Assembly (NCBI GenBank): GCA_001899805.1
Contig: MKWP01000015.1
Coordinates: 186,001-250,000, forward strand
Source of the DNA: Lysobacterales bacterium 66-474
GTDB taxonomy: Bacteria > Pseudomonadota > Gammaproteobacteria > Xanthomonadales > Rhodanobacteraceae
Reading direction: 5' to 3'
DNA: 64,000 nucleotides
Each line of letters begins with the position of its first letter. Positions within the stretch are counted from its first letter, which is position 1. Positions 1-9,721 of the stretch are shown piece by piece. The notes under the pieces are model-generated. The model was not told the origin of the DNA, did no database searches, and saw only the letters and a program-made list of their open reading frames with translations. The position numbers were made by a program, and so were the translations under genes.

Positions 1-801
1 CACCAACACGTATTCAAGTTCCGGCCCCAGCGATACCGCCATGCTGGCCGGCAGTGTCCACGGTGTGGTGGTCCATATCGGCACCGACACGATGGTGTCG
101 TCATCGACACTGGCGCCGAACTTCGCGGCCAGCGCTTTCGGATCCAGCGCGTCGTAGGCGACATCGATCGCGGGTGATTGCTTGTCGGCGTATTCGATCT
201 CGGCCTCGGCCAATGCCGAGCCGCAATCGAAGCACCAATGCACCGGCTTGAAGCCGCGTGCGACGTGTCCGTTCGCGTACACGTCCGCGAGCGCGCGCAG
301 GATGTCGGCTTCGTACTTGAAGTCCATCGTGCGGTAGGGATGTTCCCAATCACCGAGGACACCAAGCCGCTTGAAATCCGCGCGCTGCAGGTCGATCTGC
401 TGCGTCGCATAATCACGGCAATGCTGGCGAAACGCCGCCGCGTCGATCTTGTGGCCGACCTTGCCGTATTTCTTCTCGACCGCGATCTCGATCGGCAGGC
501 CGTGGCAATCCCAGCCCGGCACGTACGGCGAGCGGAAGCCCGCCACCAGCTTCGAACGGACCACGATGTCCTTGAGGATCTTGTTGACCGCGTGGCCGAG
601 ATGGATCTTGCCGTTCGCGTACGGCGGGCCATCGTGCAGGATGAAAGCGTGCCCGCGCTTGCCGGTGTGCCGCTGCAGGTCGGCGTAGCGCTGCGACGAT
701 TCCCATTCGGCGAGCATCACCGGCTCGCGCCTGGCGAGGTCGGCCTTCATGGCGAAGTCGGTGGTGGGCAAATTGATGGTGTGCTTGTAGTCGCGGCTCA
801 C
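1..801 (-). CDS. ileS: Isoleucyl-tRNA synthetase, N-terminal part (runs off the window)
   Basis: Charges tRNA-Ile with isoleucine in the cytoplasm. The visible 267 codons hold the class I synthetase signature: [15 protein letters not shown], with the HIGH-type motif HLGH at about residues 67-70, followed by the [12 protein letters not shown] block. The start is GTG at 801, which overlaps the ribF stop in a GTGA junction, so the two genes are translationally coupled. The ribF-ileS order is the usual gammaproteobacterial arrangement. The C-terminal editing, anticodon and zinc regions lie outside the window. Confidence 0.95.
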   Translation of the reverse strand, partial: MSRDYKHTINLPTTDFAMKADLARREPVMLAEWESSQRYADLQRHTGKRGHAFILHDGPPYANGKIHLGHAVNKILKDIVVRSKLVAGFRSPYVPGWDCHGLPIEIAVEKKYGKVGHKIDAAAFRQHCRDYATQQIDLQRADFKRLGVLGDWEHPYRTMDFKYEADILRALADVYANGHVARGFKPVHWCFDCGSALAEAEIEYADKQSPAIDVAYDALDPKALAAKFGASVDDDTIVSVPIWTTTPWTLPASMAVSLGPELEYVLV

Positions 802-1754
802 GCGATCGCTCCGGAAACGGCATGTGTATCGGCAAGGATTCGCCGCGCGGCGGCGGCGTCACGGTCCATCTGCGCGCGCAGCGCGCCCAGGTCGGCGAAT
901 TTTTCCTCGTCGCGCAACTTGGCGACGAACCCGACCTCGATGCGCTGGCCGTACAGGTCGCCATCGAAATCGAACAGGTGCGCTTCCAGCCACGGCTCGC
1001 CGCCGCCGGCAATGGTCGGGCGCACGCCGAGGCTGGCGACGCCCGGCCACCACCTGCCGCCGGCGCGCACGCGCACCGCGAAGATGCCGGCGACGGGCGA
1101 CACGCGCTTGCCGAGCCGGATGTTCGCGGTGGGATAGCCGAGTTCGTGGCCCACGCGCCGGCCGCGCACCACGCGTCCGCCGATCGTGAACGGGCGCCCC
1201 AGCAGCGCCTCGGCATGCACGAAGTCGCCCGCAGCCAGCGCGCCGCGTACCCGCGACGCCGACACGCGTTCGCCGTCGCCGTTCGTCACCGCATCCAGCA
1301 CCCTGACTTCGTAGGGACCCTCGCCCTGCATCGCCTCCAGCAGTTCCACGTCGCCGGTGCGGTTGTGGCCGAAGCGAAAATCCTTGCCGACCCAGATTTC
1401 GCGCGCGCCCATCCGCCGCACCAGCACCTCGCGCACGAAATCCTCCGCGCTCATCACCACCAGGCGCGCATCGAAACGCAGCAGCAGCAGCTGGTCGATG
1501 CCGGCATCGGCGAAACCGCACAGCTTTTCGCGCACCGACGAGAGCCGCTTCAGCGGCGCGGGCGAAAAATAACTGCGCGGGAGGGGTTCGAAGCTCACCG
1601 CCGCCGCGACCAGCCCGCGCTTCGTCGCGCGCTCGCGCACTTTCGCGAGCAGCGCGGCGTGGCCGCGATGCAAGCCATCGAACGCGCCGATGGCGAGCAC
1701 ACAACCGTCCGGGGCCAGGCATGGCCCTGCAATGTCGCGATGGACCTTGAGCAT
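798..1754 (-). CDS. ribF: Bifunctional riboflavin kinase / FAD synthetase
   Basis: Makes FMN from riboflavin and then FAD from FMN and ATP. The protein is 318 aa, the normal family length. The N-terminal nucleotidyltransferase domain shows [10 protein letters not shown] at about residues 23-32 and a [10 protein letters not shown] block. The C-terminal flavokinase domain shows [10 protein letters not shown] and ends near residue 305. It is upstream of and coupled to ileS by a 4-base overlap. Upstream lies a 189-bp gap rather than murJ or rpsT, so it may have its own promoter. Confidence 0.95.
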   Translation of the reverse strand: MLKVHRDIAGPCLAPDGCVLAIGAFDGLHRGHAALLAKVRERATKRGLVAAAVSFEPLPRSYFSPAPLKRLSSVREKLCGFADAGIDQLLLLRFDARLVVMSAEDFVREVLVRRMGAREIWVGKDFRFGHNRTGDVELLEAMQGEGPYEVRVLDAVTNGDGERVSASRVRGALAAGDFVHAEALLGRPFTIGGRVVRGRRVGHELGYPTANIRLGKRVSPVAGIFAVRVRAGGRWWPGVASLGVRPTIAGGGEPWLEAHLFDFDGDLYGQRIEVGFVAKLRDEEKFADLGALRAQMDRDAAAARRILADTHAVSGAIA

Positions 1755-1760
1755 CGACGA

Positions 1761-1766
1761 AGTATA
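1761..1766 (-). promoter_or_regulatory. Possible -10 box for ribF-ileS
   Basis: On the minus strand the hexamer TATACT sits only 6 bases before the ribF start codon. No convincing -35 box is seen at 16-18 bases. If used, transcription would start near the initiation codon, giving a very short leader. The rest of the 189-bp gap (1755-1943) holds no gene that I can support. Confidence 0.3.
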
Positions 1767-1943
1767 TCTTCACCCCTGAATTTCCTGTTGCGCTCGGCAG
1801 CTTGCGTGCCGGCGGTGCTCGCAATGCTCACATACTGTCGTGTGCGCTCCGCTTGCTGCGCTCCGGCGACCATGGAGTTCTTCGCCATGGACGGTATGCC
1901 TTCGCCCACGACGGAAATTCAGGTGCCCCACGTTGGCGTAACC

Positions 1944-2432
1944 TCAGGCCAACGGCACGCAAGCCGCTGCATCGACGCGCGCGAGCAGGTCACGGACGCG
2001 CCCACGCCCCGGCACGTCCAGATCCGGCGCAACGTCGGCCAGCGGCGCCAGCACGAAGGCACGCTGGTGCAGGCGCGGATGCGGAACCGCAAGACCCGGC
2101 TCGTCGATCACCGCATTCCCGTACAGCAACAAGTCGAGGTCGAGCACGCGCGGGCCGTTCGCCACGCCACGCACGCGGCCGGCCCGGGTCTCGATGTCGA
2201 GTAACCCCGCGAGCAGGTCGCGCGGCGCCAGCGAGGTTTCGATCCGCGCCACGGCATTGATGAAGTCGGGCTGCTCCACGATGCCCCAGGGCGGCGTATG
2301 GAACAATCGCGAACGAGCGCGCAGACGGGTATCCGGCAGGGCAGACAGCGCGTCGAATCCGCGTTCGACCTGGCTCCGCGGATCGTCCAGATTGCTGCCC
2401 AGCGCAACGAACGCGGCGACAGGCTCAGGCAT
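1944..2432 (-). CDS. folK: 6-hydroxymethyl-7,8-dihydropterin pyrophosphokinase
   Basis: Transfers pyrophosphate from ATP to 6-hydroxymethyldihydropterin in folate synthesis. The 162-aa protein has the family start FVALGSNL, the NGPRVLDLDLLLYG motif carrying the two Mg-binding aspartates, and the VPHPRLHQRAFVLAPL signature. It follows pcnB by 3 bases, the pcnB-folK pair conserved in gammaproteobacteria. The panB-panC genes that often follow are not present here. Confidence 0.95.
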   Translation of the reverse strand: MPEPVAAFVALGSNLDDPRSQVERGFDALSALPDTRLRARSRLFHTPPWGIVEQPDFINAVARIETSLAPRDLLAGLLDIETRAGRVRGVANGPRVLDLDLLLYGNAVIDEPGLAVPHPRLHQRAFVLAPLADVAPDLDVPGRGRVRDLLARVDAAACVPLA

Positions 2433-2435
2433 GCG

Positions 2436-3824
2436 TCATGGCTGCGGTCCGGAAGGCGGCGCGGCCGGCTTGCGTCCCTTGCCGCCGCGACGGCGACGCC
2501 GGCGCCGGGGTTTGTCGGCGGCATCGCCGGGCCGGGCTGCGGACGTCTTCGGCGCCAACACGGTGGAAAGTTCGTCGGGTGGGACGGATTGCGCCTGCGT
2601 CCACCATTCACCGGCTTCGCGCAATTCTTCCGATTCACCCGACCGCAGCAACAGGAAATCGTAGGCGGCGCGAAAACGCGGATGCGCCAGCAGGCGGAAC
2701 ACGCGCTTGCGGGAACGTTCCGCAAACCGCGGTTGCAACGCCCAGATTTCCTCGATCGCATAACCGAAGCGGCGCGGGATCGCGACCCGCTTGCCCTGCT
2801 CCGACATCACCCGATGCGCGGCCCGTTGCCAGGCCAGCGAACGCGCCACGCCCTCGTCCTGCGCCTTCCCGGCCAGCACCACGACCTCGCCCCACAGCAA
2901 CACCGCGAACAGGAACGCGGGCGTCACCGGTCGGCCGTCGGCGACGCGCGCGTCGGTGCCGGCAAGGCCGCGTTCGACCAGTGCGCGCAAGCCGCCGCTG
3001 CCGTCGTGCGCCAGCGCACGCGCGGTGCCCGGAAACAGATGCCGCAGCAGGTCGTATTCGACCAGCATGCGGAAGCTTGCGAGGCCGTAACCCGCGAGGA
3101 ACATCTTCTGGCACTCGTCGAACAGGCGCGCAGGCGGGGCATCGGCCAGCAGCGGCCCCAATTCCGCGAACGGCGCGGCGGCGGCGGGGTCGATCGTGAA
3201 ACCGAGCTTGGCCGCGAGGCGCGCCGCGCGCAGCATCCGCACCGGATCCTCGCGGTAGCGCGTGGCGGGATCGCCGATCAGGCGCAGGCGTCGCTGCTCG
3301 AGGTCCTCGATGCCGCCGACGTAGTCGAGCACGCTGAAATCGGCAATGTCGTAGTACATCGCGTTGACGCGGAAGTCGCGGCGCAGCGCGTCTTCCTCGA
3401 TGGTGCCCCACACGTTGTCGCGCAGGATGCGGCCATCGACCACGTGGCGATCGCCGCTCGCGTCGCCTTCGCCGGTGCCGCGGAAGGTCGCGACCTCGAC
3501 GATCTCGGGACCGAACACCACGTGCGCCAGCCGGAACCTGCGCCCGATCAGGCGGCAGTTGCGGAACAGCTTCTTGACCTCTTCGGGCGTCGCGTCGGTG
3601 GCGACGTCGAAATCCTTGGGTTGCCGCCCCAGCAGCAAGTCGCGCACCGCACCACCCACGAGACAGGCGCGAAACCCGGCGTCCTTGAGGCCGTACAGCA
3701 CGCGCAGCGCGCCGCGGCTGACCTGCTTGCGGGAAAGGTTGTGCTGCTCGCGCGGGATCACGCGCGGCACGGATAGCGTATGGCCGGAAACGGCGGAATC
3801 GGAACTCAAGCGGAAGACATCCAT
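2436..3824 (-). CDS. pcnB: Poly(A) polymerase I
   Basis: Adds 3' poly(A) tails to RNA and so promotes RNA decay. At 462 aa it is full length. It has the class II nucleotidyltransferase site LVGGAVRDLLLG followed by DFDVATDATPEE (catalytic DFD), the RRDFRVNAMYYD block and the DPVRMLRAARLAAKLGF segment that separates polymerases from CCA-adding enzymes. The C-terminus is a strongly basic tail with a run of arginines, probably for RNA binding. It lies immediately upstream of folK. Confidence 0.95.
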   Translation of the reverse strand: MDVFRLSSDSAVSGHTLSVPRVIPREQHNLSRKQVSRGALRVLYGLKDAGFRACLVGGAVRDLLLGRQPKDFDVATDATPEEVKKLFRNCRLIGRRFRLAHVVFGPEIVEVATFRGTGEGDASGDRHVVDGRILRDNVWGTIEEDALRRDFRVNAMYYDIADFSVLDYVGGIEDLEQRRLRLIGDPATRYREDPVRMLRAARLAAKLGFTIDPAAAAPFAELGPLLADAPPARLFDECQKMFLAGYGLASFRMLVEYDLLRHLFPGTARALAHDGSGGLRALVERGLAGTDARVADGRPVTPAFLFAVLLWGEVVVLAGKAQDEGVARSLAWQRAAHRVMSEQGKRVAIPRRFGYAIEEIWALQPRFAERSRKRVFRLLAHPRFRAAYDFLLLRSGESEELREAGEWWTQAQSVPPDELSTVLAPKTSAARPGDAADKPRRRRRRRGGKGRKPAAPPSGPQP

Positions 3825-3887
3825 GCGTGGGCGCGCCGCATGTTCGCGGCACGAAGTCCGTTATACTAGCGTGCTCACCGGCCCTAC

Positions 3888-3963
3888 GCTCCCTTCGTCT
3901 AGCGGCCCAGGACATCGCCCTCTCACGGCGGTAACGCGGGTTCGATTCCCGCAGGGAGCGCCA
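3888..3963 (+). tRNA. tRNA-Glu (anticodon CTC)
   Basis: A 76-nt cloverleaf. The acceptor stem pairs GCTCCCT with AGGGAGC. The anticodon loop at 3920-3926 carries CTC at 3922-3924. The T arm contains GGTTCGATTCC and the 3' CCA is encoded. Upstream, TATACT at 3862-3867 followed by a G+C-rich stretch looks like the -10 box and discriminator of a stable-RNA promoter; the -35 box is not obvious. Confidence 0.95.
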
Positions 3964-4165
3964 TGTTTTTGTGATCATCCCTGATCACGGCTTCGTTCCA
4001 AGGCGAAGCAACCATGCGGGCGCACGCGATCTGCGGCACCAGAACGTCCATCCATGGCCTGACTTTTCACAACAGCGGCTCCGGCCCGCGCGTTGAAAGC
4101 CGCTTCGATTGAAGCGCCGGGTGTGCGATCATTTCAGGCCGAGCATCCACGATTTCCTGAACCCC

Positions 4166-4489
4166 ATGACCTTCGTCGTCACCGACAACTGCGTGAAGTG
4201 CAAGTACACCGACTGCGTGGAGGTGTGCCCGGTCGACTGTTTCCACGAGGGCCCGAACTTCCTCGCGATCGACCCGGACGAATGCATCGATTGCACCTTG
4301 TGCGAGCCGGAGTGCCCGGCGCGCGCGATTTTCCCGGAAGACGACGTGCCGGCCGGGCAGGAGCACTACATCGCGTTGAACGCGGAACTAGCGAAGGCCT
4401 GGCCGGTGCTGACCGAACGCAAGGATCCGCCGGCGGATGCCAAGGAGTGGGACGGCAAGCCGGACAAGCTGCCGCTCCTCGAACGTTGA
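4166..4489 (+). CDS. fdxA: 7Fe ferredoxin (FdxA type)
   Basis: A small soluble electron carrier of 107 aa. Residues from [26 protein letters not shown] provide the Cys spacing of a [3Fe-4S]/[4Fe-4S] pair, and [13 protein letters not shown] provides the second cluster motif. The acidic C-terminal extension ending near PDKLPLLER is typical of Azotobacter-type 7Fe ferredoxins. I start at ATG 4166 because the family begins with MTFVV; an in-frame start at 4109 would add an unrelated leader. It is monocistronic and closed by a terminator. Confidence 0.92.
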   Translation: MTFVVTDNCVKCKYTDCVEVCPVDCFHEGPNFLAIDPDECIDCTLCEPECPARAIFPEDDVPAGQEHYIALNAELAKAWPVLTERKDPPADAKEWDGKPDKLPLLER

Positions 4490-4510
4490 CGAAACGCGTC
4501 GACCCAAACG

Positions 4511-4536
4511 AAAACGCCGCCCGAGGGCGGCGTTTT
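4511..4536. terminator. Bidirectional rho-independent terminator
   Basis: AAAA-CGCCGCC-CGAG-GGCGGCG-TTTT: a 7-bp G+C stem with a tetraloop, flanked by A's on one side and T's on the other. It lies between the convergent fdxA and bamC genes and can serve both strands. Confidence 0.85.
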
Positions 4537-4555
4537 GCGTTCCTGCAGCATGCGT

Positions 4556-5161
4556 TCATTGCAGCCTTTGCTGCAAAATCGCCATCACCCGCGCGACCGC
4601 ATCGGGGTTGCCCGACGCCTGCACCACGCTGCCGTTGCCTTGCGGCGCCACGCTGATCGTCACCGCACCCTTCACGGTTTCGTTCTTGCTGCGATGGAAC
4701 ATGCGGCGCAGGAACCCGCCTTCGGGCTTGCTGGTCACGACGGTGTCGACCGCAACCTGGTAAGTCAACGCGCTGTCGTCGTGCGCGGTCACCTGCCCGA
4801 CTTCGCCGCGCTCCAGCGCCAGCCCGACCCGGTGGTAGGCGTTGGCGGGCGTGTCGCCCAGCGCCAGGCTGTTGCCGGACACGCCGCCCGTCGCCACGGA
4901 AGCCGCCGGCGGCGCGCCCGCTTCAGGCTGGGCCGACGGTGCTGCGACCGCCGCGGCAGACCCCGTACCGGCCTCGGGAATCGCCAGCGCCTCGGTGGTG
5001 GGCGGCTGGTCCATGCCCGGCGGCACCTCCAGCGGGCGCTCCTGCTGCGCCGACTTGTAGGCGGGCTCCTTGTGCCGGAACGGATTGTGGGCCTTGATGG
5101 TCTGGCAGCCGGTCAGGGCGACCGGGGCGAGCAACAGGATCAGGAGTGCGATTCGTTTCAT
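4556..5161 (-). CDS. bamC: Outer-membrane assembly lipoprotein, BamC (NlpB)-like
   Basis: A 201-aa lipoprotein. The signal peptide MKRIALLILLLAPVALTGC ends in an LTGC lipobox. A Pro/Ala-rich linker follows to about residue 95. The C-terminal part (AYHRVGLALERGEVGQVTAHD..., ...FLRRMFHRSKNE) looks like a single helix-grip domain of BamC. Position directly after dapA is the classic location of bamC/nlpB. It is shorter than E. coli BamC, with only one such domain visible. The start at 5161 is chosen for the signal peptide. Confidence 0.75.
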   Translation of the reverse strand: MKRIALLILLLAPVALTGCQTIKAHNPFRHKEPAYKSAQQERPLEVPPGMDQPPTTEALAIPEAGTGSAAAVAAPSAQPEAGAPPAASVATGGVSGNSLALGDTPANAYHRVGLALERGEVGQVTAHDDSALTYQVAVDTVVTSKPEGGFLRRMFHRSKNETVKGAVTISVAPQGNGSVVQASGNPDAVARVMAILQQRLQ

Positions 5162-5178
5162 GGGCGCATTGTGCATGA

Positions 5179-6069
5179 TCATGGCGCGGCAGCGCCAGCG
5201 AGGGGCAGGAGAATGTCGCGCAGGCGTGCGCGTGCGGGTCCGTGCGGCAACTCCACCAGCGGCAGGCGCAGCGCGCCGAGGCAGAGGCCGAGTTCGGCCA
5301 GGCCGGCCTTGACCGGAATCGGATTCGGCGCGGCATCGAGCGCCTCCAGCAAGGGGGCGAGGCGTGCGTGGTGGCTCGAGGCGCCCACGCGATCGCCACT
5401 GCGCGCGGCGTCGCACAGCGAACGGAACAGCTCGGGAACCAGGTTGTTCACCACCGACACCACGCCTCCCGCGCCCGCCAGCATCGCTTCGGCGGCACTG
5501 CCGTCGTCGCCGGACAGATAGACAAATCCGGGGCGCCGAAGTTGCGCGATCGCCCGGATGCGTTCAGGCGTGCCGACCGCCTCCTTGATGGCGACGATGC
5601 CGGCCGTGTCGCGCAACGCGGCGACGGTTTCCGGCTGCATGTCGCAACCGGTGCGCGAAGGCACGTTGTACATCACCACCGGGATGTCGCAGTGCCCGGC
5701 GACCTCGGCGAAGTGCCGGCGCAGGCCGTCCTGGGTCGGGCGCACGTAAAAAGGCGTCACCACCAGCGCGGCGTCCGCACCCAGCGCCCTGGCGCGGCGG
5801 GTCAGCGCAACCGTCTTCGAGGTCGCCGCTTCGCCGCTGCCGGCGATCACCGGCACGCGCCGCGCGATGCGCTCGACCGCGAACGCCAGCAGGCGTTCGT
5901 ACTCGAGCTCGTCGAGCATGTGCGCCTCGCCGGTGGAGCCGGCGACCACGATGCCCTGGGTTCCGCCATCGAGCTGGAAGTCGATCAGCCGGCTGAACGC
6001 GGGCAGGTCGAGCGCGCCGTCCGCGTCGAACGGCGTCGCGATGGCGCAGATGCTGCCGGCAAGTTCCAC
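5179..6069 (-). CDS. dapA: 4-hydroxy-tetrahydrodipicolinate synthase
   Basis: Condenses pyruvate with aspartate semialdehyde, the first dedicated step to lysine and diaminopimelate. The 296-aa TIM barrel has the Schiff-base lysine in GIVAIKEAVG, the YNVPSRTG motif with the proton-relay Tyr, and a GSTGEAHML loop where most homologues have GTTGE-S/A-x-TL. It is followed by bamC and divergent from gcvR, the standard gammaproteobacterial layout. Confidence 0.93.
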   Translation of the reverse strand: MELAGSICAIATPFDADGALDLPAFSRLIDFQLDGGTQGIVVAGSTGEAHMLDELEYERLLAFAVERIARRVPVIAGSGEAATSKTVALTRRARALGADAALVVTPFYVRPTQDGLRRHFAEVAGHCDIPVVMYNVPSRTGCDMQPETVAALRDTAGIVAIKEAVGTPERIRAIAQLRRPGFVYLSGDDGSAAEAMLAGAGGVVSVVNNLVPELFRSLCDAARSGDRVGASSHHARLAPLLEALDAAPNPIPVKAGLAELGLCLGALRLPLVELPHGPARARLRDILLPLAGAAAP

Positions 6070-6147
6070 GTATGGCGACTCCGCCTCGATGCAAACGCCG
6101 CATCATAACGTGACACGCAATCCCGGACACCACTATTCTTCCCGCCT

Positions 6148-6729
6148 GTGAACGTCAAATCACTCACCGCCGTGAACCGCCCCACCGCCCGTCCCGCCAC
6201 CGACCACCAGTTGCTGATCCAGGCGGTCGCGCCCGCGCGCGAGTCGCCGCTGCTGGTGCTGTCGCGGCGGATCGCCGATGCCGGCTGCAACCTCGTCGAA
6301 TCGCGGGTGGCCACGGTGGGCGCCGACGTCTCGGTGCTGCTGCTTGCCAAGGGTGCGTGGGACGCGATCGCCAAGCTCGAGACCGCGCTGGGCCGGATCG
6401 GCCGCGCCGAGAATCTGCACCTCTTGAGCTACCGCACGCAGACCAGCGACCAGCCGAGCCGCCTGCTGCCCTACATGATCGAAGTAATCGCGGCCGACAA
6501 GACCGGCGTACTGGTGGAGTTGATCGATTTCTTCAACCGCCGCAAGATCAGCATCGAGCAGATGTCCTCGATGCGCTACCAGGCCATGCAGACCGGTGCC
6601 GAAATGTTCCAGGCCCAGATCACCGTCGGCATACCGGCCGACACGCGCATCGCGGAACTGCGCGACGAATTCATGGAACTGTGCGATGGCCTCAACCTCG
6701 ACGCCATCATGGATCCGGTGAAATTTTAA
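6148..6729 (+). CDS. gcvR: Glycine cleavage system transcriptional repressor-type ACT protein
   Basis: A 193-aa protein with two ACT domains: residues about 20-95 (LLIQAVAPARESPLLVLSRRIADAGCN) and about 107-190 (YMIEVIAADKTGVLVELIDFF). GcvR proteins bind glycine and modulate GcvA. The start is GTG at 6148. It lies between dapA (divergent) and bcp, an arrangement conserved in pseudomonads and xanthomonads, so it may be co-transcribed with bcp. A regulatory role is inferred from the family. Confidence 0.85.
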   Translation: MNVKSLTAVNRPTARPATDHQLLIQAVAPARESPLLVLSRRIADAGCNLVESRVATVGADVSVLLLAKGAWDAIAKLETALGRIGRAENLHLLSYRTQTSDQPSRLLPYMIEVIAADKTGVLVELIDFFNRRKISIEQMSSMRYQAMQTGAEMFQAQITVGIPADTRIAELRDEFMELCDGLNLDAIMDPVKF

Positions 6730-6749
6730 AGTGCAACCTTCCTTCAACC

Positions 6750-6775
6750 GTCATCCCGGCGAAAGCCGGGATCCA
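6750..6775. repeat. REP-type hairpin (TCATCCCGGC...GCCGGGAT)
   Basis: A short imperfect palindrome, CATCCCGGC-GAAA-GCCGGGATC, in the gcvR-bcp gap. It belongs to a family with further copies near 8856, 37772 and 42007. It stops 5 bases before the bcp start codon. Confidence 0.8.
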
Positions 6776-6780
6776 TTCTG

Positions 6781-7242
6781 ATGCTCAAGATCGGCAGCAA
6801 GGTCCCCAAACTTTCCGGCACCCTCCAGTCGGGTGACACGCTTGTGCTTTCCGACCTGCGCGGCCAATGGGTGGTGCTGTACTTCTATCCCAAGGACAAC
6901 ACCACCGGCTGCACCCGCGAAGCCGGAGACTTCCGCGACCTGTACACGAAATTCAAGCGCCGCGGCGCCGCCATCGTCGGCGTGTCGCGCGACAGCGCGC
7001 GCTCGCACCACGGCTTCAAGGAAAAACTCGGCCTGCCGTTCGGGCTGGTCGCCGACATCGACGAGACGTGGTGCAAGGCCTTCGACGTGATCCGCACGAA
7101 GAAACTCTACGGCCGCGAATACCTGGGCGTCGATCGCAGCACTTTCCTGATCGACCCCGACGGCAAGCTGGTCAAGGAGTGGCGCGGCGTCAAGGTGCCG
7201 GGCCACGCGCAAGCCGTGCTGGACGCGATACCCGCCAAGTGA
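6781..7242 (+). CDS. bcp: Thiol peroxidase, BCP/PrxQ-type peroxiredoxin
   Basis: Reduces hydroperoxides at a peroxidatic cysteine. The 153-aa thioredoxin-fold protein has [17 protein letters not shown], with the peroxidatic Cys at about residue 45. The position used for the resolving Cys in many BCPs (five residues later) is not Cys, so it may act as a one-Cys type. No separate Shine-Dalgarno is visible: the 3' arm of the REP hairpin (GGGA) lies about 9 bases before the ATG. Confidence 0.93.
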   Translation: MLKIGSKVPKLSGTLQSGDTLVLSDLRGQWVVLYFYPKDNTTGCTREAGDFRDLYTKFKRRGAAIVGVSRDSARSHHGFKEKLGLPFGLVADIDETWCKAFDVIRTKKLYGREYLGVDRSTFLIDPDGKLVKEWRGVKVPGHAQAVLDAIPAK

Positions 7243-7325
7243 CCGAGAAAACCCGCACCACGAAAGCCCCCGGCCGACGTCGTGCGCCACCCGCCCCTTC
7301 CCGTCCCCCAGTCTCCGGAGCCCGC

Positions 7326-8711
7326 ATGCCGAAGCCGCAAGGCAAGCGCACCTATGCGCTTGACACCAACGTCCTGTTGCACGATCCCACCGCACTGTTC
7401 CGCTTCGAGGAACACGACGTGTTCATCCCGATGACGGTGCTGGAGGAACTCGACGAAAAGAAGTCCGGCGTTTCCGAAGTCGCGCGCAACGCGCGCCAGG
7501 CCAGCCGTTTCCTCAACGAGCTGATCGAGCGCAACAACAGCCACGGCATCGCCGACGGTGTGCCGCTGGCGCAACCCGACGGCGTCAAGCTGCGCAGCGG
7601 CGGCGCCAGCGGACGTCTTTACTTCCAGACCCGCAGCGGCAATGGCGGCGGCAAGGCCGACAACCGAATCCTCGCCGCGATCCTCGACCTGCGCGAGCAC
7701 CGCCCCGAAGCGGCGGTGGCGCTGGTTTCCAAGGACATCAACCTGCGCATCAAGGCGACGATCTTCGGCGTCGCCGCCGAGGATTACGAGAACGACCGTG
7801 CGCTGGATGACTTCTCGCTGCTGTACACGGGGTCGGCCGAACTGCCGGCGGATTTCTGGGACCGCCATCCCGAACTGCGTTCCTGGTCCGAACGCGGCCA
7901 CACCTTCTACGAATTGAAGCAGCGCGACGACGAGGCGTGGCAACCCAACGAATGCCTGTACCTGCCCGGTGAGAACAGCGTCGAATTGCGTGTGCTGGAC
8001 ACGGGCGGCGACAAGACGAAACTGGCCCTGCTCGGCGACTACACCGGCAGCGCGCACGGCGTGTGGGGCATCACCGCGCGCAACCGCGAACAGAACTTCG
8101 CGCTCAACATGCTGATGGACCCCGACATCGATTTCGTCACCCTGCTCGGCACCGCCGGCACCGGCAAGACCTTGCTGGCGTTGGCCGCGGGCCTCGCGCA
8201 GGTGATGGACCAGCAACGTTATCGCGAAATCATCATGACCCGCGCCACGGTGTCGGTCGGCGAGGACATCGGCTTCCTGCCCGGCACCGAAGAGGAGAAG
8301 ATGACACCGTGGATGGGGGCGCTCACCGACAACCTCGAGGTGCTGGCCAACCCGGAGGATGGCGGTTCGTGGGGACGCCAGGCGACCAACGACCTGCTGG
8401 CCTCGCGCATCAAGATCCGTTCGCTGAACTTCATGCGCGGGCGCACCTTCCTGTCGCGCTACCTGATCATCGACGAGGCGCAGAACCTCACGCCCAAGCA
8501 GATGAAGACCCTGATCACCCGCGCGGGCCCCGGCACCAAGATCGTGTGCCTCGGCAACGTCGAACAGATCGACACGCCGTATCTCACCGAAACCACTTCG
8601 GGGCTTACCTACGCGGTGGACCGCTTCAAGCAGTGGCCGCATGCGGCACACATCACCCTGCGCCGCGGCGAGCGCTCGCGGTTGGCTGATTTCGCATCGG
8701 AGGCGTTGTAA
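7326..8711 (+). CDS. PIN domain-PhoH family ATPase (PhoH2 type)
   Basis: A 461-aa fusion of an N-terminal PIN ribonuclease domain ([21 protein letters not shown], with further acidic residues near KADNRILAA and [11 protein letters not shown]) and a C-terminal PhoH P-loop ATPase (Walker [14 protein letters not shown], Walker B LIIDEAQN). PhoH2 proteins are RNA helicase/RNases. The start at ATG 7326 is preceded by CCGGAG; reading frames that extend upstream overlap bcp and do not look coding. It lies 83 bases after bcp. Confidence 0.92.
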   Translation: MPKPQGKRTYALDTNVLLHDPTALFRFEEHDVFIPMTVLEELDEKKSGVSEVARNARQASRFLNELIERNNSHGIADGVPLAQPDGVKLRSGGASGRLYFQTRSGNGGGKADNRILAAILDLREHRPEAAVALVSKDINLRIKATIFGVAAEDYENDRALDDFSLLYTGSAELPADFWDRHPELRSWSERGHTFYELKQRDDEAWQPNECLYLPGENSVELRVLDTGGDKTKLALLGDYTGSAHGVWGITARNREQNFALNMLMDPDIDFVTLLGTAGTGKTLLALAAGLAQVMDQQRYREIIMTRATVSVGEDIGFLPGTEEEKMTPWMGALTDNLEVLANPEDGGSWGRQATNDLLASRIKIRSLNFMRGRTFLSRYLIIDEAQNLTPKQMKTLITRAGPGTKIVCLGNVEQIDTPYLTETTSGLTYAVDRFKQWPHAAHITLRRGERSRLADFASEAL

Positions 8712-8712
8712 G

Positions 8713-8752
8713 ACTCGGGACTCGGGACTCGGGACTCGGGACTCGGGACTCG
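8713..8752. repeat. 7-bp tandem repeat (ACTCGGG) x5.6
   Basis: Five exact head-to-tail copies of ACTCGGG plus a partial copy begin 2 bases after the phoH stop codon. Repeats of this kind vary in copy number between strains in xanthomonads (family knowledge). No function is evident. Confidence 0.95.
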
Positions 8753-8768
8753 AGAAGCGTAAAAACTT

Positions 8769-8881
8769 TTCGTCATTCCGGGGCATCGCCGGCTTCATTG
8801 GCGATGAACCCGGAATCGGTTTCGCGCCTCCCACACGCACGCCAAACTCAGAACATGGATCCCGGCCTGCGCCGGGATGAC
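8769..8881. repeat. Composite REP pair between phoH and thiD
   Basis: The first half pairs ATTCCGGGGCATCGCC with GGCGATGAACCCGGAAT around a short loop. The second half is GATCCCGGC-CTGC-GCCGGGATG at about 8858-8880, the inverse orientation of the element at 6750. Together they form a BIME-like array that ends 12 bases before thiD. Confidence 0.75.
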
Positions 8882-8892
8882 GACAAAACCCC

Positions 8893-9705
<813 letters not shown>

Positions 9706-9721
9706 TCGACGCGCGTCAGCG

